A stretch of 17,328 nucleotides of DNA from Peptococcaceae bacterium (GTDB taxonomy: Bacteria; Bacillota; Desulfitobacteriia; Desulfitobacteriales; Syntrophobotulaceae). The notes under the pieces are model-generated. The model was not told the DNA's origin. It did no database searches and saw only the letters and a list, made by a program, of their open reading frames with translations. Both the position numbers and the translations under genes were made by a program. Shown in pieces: positions 15,104-17,328 of this stretch. The stretch's first letter is position 1, and every line of letters starts with the position of its first letter. The stretch spans positions 1 to 17,328 of the forward strand of contig JAAYII010000223.1 of assembly GCA_012523535.1 (NCBI GenBank). Direction: 5' to 3'.

Positions 15104-16780
15104 ATGTTTAAAAGTGACATTGAAATAGCGCAAGCCGCAAAAATGAAGCCTATAACGGAGATAGCCGCTCAGCTTGGTGTTCCTGAGGAATTTGTTGAAT
15201 CTTACGGTAAATATAAAGCCAAAATCGATTACAATTTACTTAATAGCCTAAAGGAAAAACCGGACGGCAAATTGATCTTGGTGTCTGCCATTAACCCTAC
15301 TCCGGCGGGGGAAGGCAAGACCACCACTACTGTAGGACTGGGAGACGCTCTGGCTTATTTGGGCTATAAATCAATTATTGCCTTACGGGAACCATCCTTG
15401 GGTCCCGTGTTCGGGGTTAAGGGTGGTGCGGCCGGTGGCGGGTATTCTCAAGTCGTGCCCATGGAAGATATAAATCTTCATTTCACGGGTGACATCCATG
15501 CCGTCGGGGCTGCCAACAATTTAATCGCAGCTATGCTTGATAACCATATTTACCACGGCAATGCTTTAAATATTGACGTGCGGAGAATCAGTTGGAAAAG
15601 ATGTTTGGATATGAACGATCGCCAGCTAAGATTTGTGGTCAACGGTCTGGGCGGCAAAGCCAACGGCGTACCTAGGGAGGACGGTTTTGATATTACAGTT
15701 GCTTCGGAAATTATGGCCATTTTATGCTTGGCCAATGATCTGGAAGATTTGAAAGAACGGGTGGCCAAAATAATTGTTGCTTACAGCCGTGATGGTGAGC
15801 CAATTACAGCCGGTCAGCTTAAAGCCCAAGGAGCAGTGGCTGCTTTACTTAAAGATGCCTTGAAACCAAATTTAGTACAAACTTTGGCTCATACTCCCGC
15901 TTTCATCCATGGAGGGCCCTTCGCCAATATCGCTCATGGTTGCAACAGCGTTATGGCTACCAAAATGGCTTTGAAGCTTGGGGATTATGTAGTTACCGAA
16001 GCTGGTTTCGGTGCCGACTTGGGAGCAGATAAATTTGTGGACATCAAATGCCGTTTAAGCGGACTAAGGCCCAATGCCGTTGTCATTGTGGCCACGGTAA
16101 GAGCATTAAAATCCCATGGCGGAGTCGCTAAGGAGAATCTCAATCAGGAAAATCTGGAAGCCCTGCAAAAGGGAGTTCCCAACTTGTTGAAGCATGTGGA
16201 AAATGTTACCCAGAATTACGGTTTACCTGCAGTTGTGGCTATAAATCGTTTTCCGCAAGATACGGAAGCAGAGCTTAGATTTGTTCAGGAAGAGTGCAAA
16301 AAGCTTGGTGTAAAAGTGGCATTGTCCGAAGTATGGGCTAAAGGCGGTGCCGGCGGAGTTGAACTGGCTAAAGAAGTTTTGCAGTTAATAGAAAAAGGTC
16401 AAAATAATTTTAAATTTGTTTATGATTTGAACTTAAGCCTAAAAGAAAAGATCAATACGATTGCCACCAAGATCTATGGGGCGGACGGGGTTGACTTTAT
16501 AGGTACCAGTTTGCAAGACATTGAAAATATTGAAAAAATGGGCTATGGCAATTTGCCGGTTTGCATGGCTAAAACTCAATACTCCTTATCCGATGATCCA
16601 AAAAAATTAGGCAGGCCGCAAGGATTCCGCATTTCTATTCGTAATGTTAAAATCTCTGCCGGAGCGGGTTTCGTGGTGGCTTTAACCGGTGATATTATGA
16701 CCCTGCCAGGGCTTCCCAAAGTACCCTCCGCTGAAAAAATTGATGTGGACAATACTGGTAAAATCTCCGGGCTCTTTTAA
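15104..16780 (+). CDS. fhs: Formate-tetrahydrofolate ligase (formyl-THF synthetase)
   Basis: This 558-residue protein matches the usual 555-560 length. It condenses formate and tetrahydrofolate with ATP to give 10-formyltetrahydrofolate, the entry step of the methyl branch; the reverse direction yields ATP during C1 oxidation. The P-loop TPAGEGKTTT is at 66-75, followed by REPSLGPVFGVKGGAAGGGYSQV from about 95 and the conserved HFTGDIHA and TEAGFGADLGADKF segments. The C-terminal ALTGDIMTLPGLP is also typical. The ATG has AGGAGG (15088-15093) 10 bases upstream. The 109-base gap after the channel gene is A-rich; I see no clear promoter or terminator in it, so cotranscription is likely. An older symbol is ftfL. 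Confidence 0.98.
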   Translation: MFKSDIEIAQAAKMKPITEIAAQLGVPEEFVESYGKYKAKIDYNLLNSLKEKPDGKLILVSAINPTPAGEGKTTTTVGLGDALAYLGYKSIIALREPSLGPVFGVKGGAAGGGYSQVVPMEDINLHFTGDIHAVGAANNLIAAMLDNHIYHGNALNIDVRRISWKRCLDMNDRQLRFVVNGLGGKANGVPREDGFDITVASEIMAILCLANDLEDLKERVAKIIVAYSRDGEPITAGQLKAQGAVAALLKDALKPNLVQTLAHTPAFIHGGPFANIAHGCNSVMATKMALKLGDYVVTEAGFGADLGADKFVDIKCRLSGLRPNAVVIVATVRALKSHGGVAKENLNQENLEALQKGVPNLLKHVENVTQNYGLPAVVAINRFPQDTEAELRFVQEECKKLGVKVALSEVWAKGGAGGVELAKEVLQLIEKGQNNFKFVYDLNLSLKEKINTIATKIYGADGVDFIGTSLQDIENIEKMGYGNLPVCMAKTQYSLSDDPKKLGRPQGFRISIRNVKISAGAGFVVALTGDIMTLPGLPKVPSAEKIDVDNTGKISGLF

Positions 16781-16854
16781 TCTTGCGCCATTCGATTTAC
16801 AATAGGTTATAGTTTTGTCCTTCTGGCACAAGGAGATGGAAAGGAGAGCCGAGG

Positions 16855-17328
16855 ATGTTAAATAAGAGCGCTAAAGAATTTTTGGCTTCTTTGGCTTCCA
16901 AGGAACCTGTTCCCGGCGGGGGCGGTGCTTCCGCCTACGTGGGCGCTATCGGTATGGCTCTTGGTCTTATGGTTGGCAATTTGACCGTGGGAAAGAAAAA
17001 ATACCAGGAAGTTGAGGCCGATGTATATGCCTTGATGGCTAAAGGGCAGAAAATAATTGACAGATTGCAAGAACTGGTCACCGAAGATGCGGAAGCTTTT
17101 TTCCCTCTGTCCCAGGCTTACAAAATGCCCCAGAATACACCTGAGGAATTAAGACAAAATGAAGAAACTATGCAGAAGGCTTTGATCAAAGCCACTCTGG
17201 TACCGTTGGAAATAGCCCGTTGTTGTGCCCAAGGGATTGCTTTGCAGGAAGACCTGGCTCAAAAAGGAAATGTTTTGGCTATTAGTGACGTCGGGGTGGG
17301 AGTGGCTTTCCTGAAAGCAGCTTTGGAA
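16855..17328 (+). CDS. fchA: Methenyltetrahydrofolate cyclohydrolase / formiminotetrahydrofolate cyclodeaminase, 3' partial
   Basis: The reading frame is open from the ATG at 16855 to the window end, giving 158 residues of a family usually about 205-210 long. The N-terminus FLASLASKEPVPGGGGASAYVG, which begins at residue 9, carries the glycine-rich folate-binding PVPGGGGA motif. The later AISDVGVGVAFLKAALE segment (residues 142-158) is also typical. In acetogens FchA interconverts 10-formyl- and 5,10-methenyltetrahydrofolate, the step after Fhs, and is often followed by folD. An AAGGAG site (16841-16846) lies 8 bases before the ATG. It is 74 bases after fhs; a small TCCTT/AAGGA hairpin (16818-16834) in that gap has no T-run. 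Confidence 0.95.
   Translation, partial: MLNKSAKEFLASLASKEPVPGGGGASAYVGAIGMALGLMVGNLTVGKKKYQEVEADVYALMAKGQKIIDRLQELVTEDAEAFFPLSQAYKMPQNTPEELRQNEETMQKALIKATLVPLEIARCCAQGIALQEDLAQKGNVLAISDVGVGVAFLKAALE

Noticed and set aside
16858..17070. Minus-strand reading frame opposite fchA
   Set aside because: It is the shadow of a clear FchA N-terminus on the plus strand.

Overview
The window looks like chromosomal core sequence from a strictly anaerobic, low-to-moderate GC Firmicute of the Clostridia, probably Peptococcaceae-like or acetogen-like. The reasons are the acpS-nnrD-alr order, strong AGGAGG-type ribosome sites, several TTG starts, three radical SAM enzymes, and a Wood-Ljungdahl methyl-branch gene cluster. 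I cannot name the species from sequence alone. I see no CRISPR array, insertion sequence, rRNA or tRNA gene.

Left part (1-4978). A 5'-truncated Memo-AMMECR1 fusion gene is followed by its usual partner, the AmmeMemoRadiSam radical SAM gene, which ends in a probable terminator. Converging on them from the minus strand are trmB (tRNA m7G46 methyltransferase, TTG start) and an Fe-S helicase of the DinG/XPD group that carries an N-terminal PD-(D/E)XK nuclease-like domain.

Middle part (4979-8344). A YhcC/YtqA-like radical SAM gene (+) converges on a KamA-family gene (-). The KamA protein has Lys and Asn where lysine 2,3-aminomutase has its two lysine-binding Asp residues, the signature of glutamate 2,3-aminomutase, which makes beta-glutamate, a compatible solute. 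Divergent from it lies a regulator with a GntR winged helix, a coiled coil and an RCK_C (TrkA_C) domain. This is the architecture of BusR, the c-di-AMP-responsive osmolyte repressor. The intergenic region holds divergent promoters and a striking 25-bp-period tandem repeat in the aminomutase leader. Together these suggest a c-di-AMP (or other RCK_C ligand) controlled beta-glutamate osmolyte switch, the most interesting candidate system here.

Right part (8375-17328). The housekeeping run acpS, nnrD and alr (the last two overlapping by ATGA) is followed by a convergent GntR/UTRA regulator. Divergent from that regulator is a one-carbon cluster: a fused MetF-MetV methylenetetrahydrofolate reductase, a FocA/FdhC-family formate channel, formate-tetrahydrofolate ligase, and cyclodeaminase FchA (cut by the window end). 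These would take formate in or out of the cell and interconvert formate, formyl-, methenyl-, methylene- and methyl-tetrahydrofolate; a folD gene would be expected just beyond the window. A TreR/HutC-type palindrome just downstream of the metFV promoter suggests control by the neighbouring regulator.
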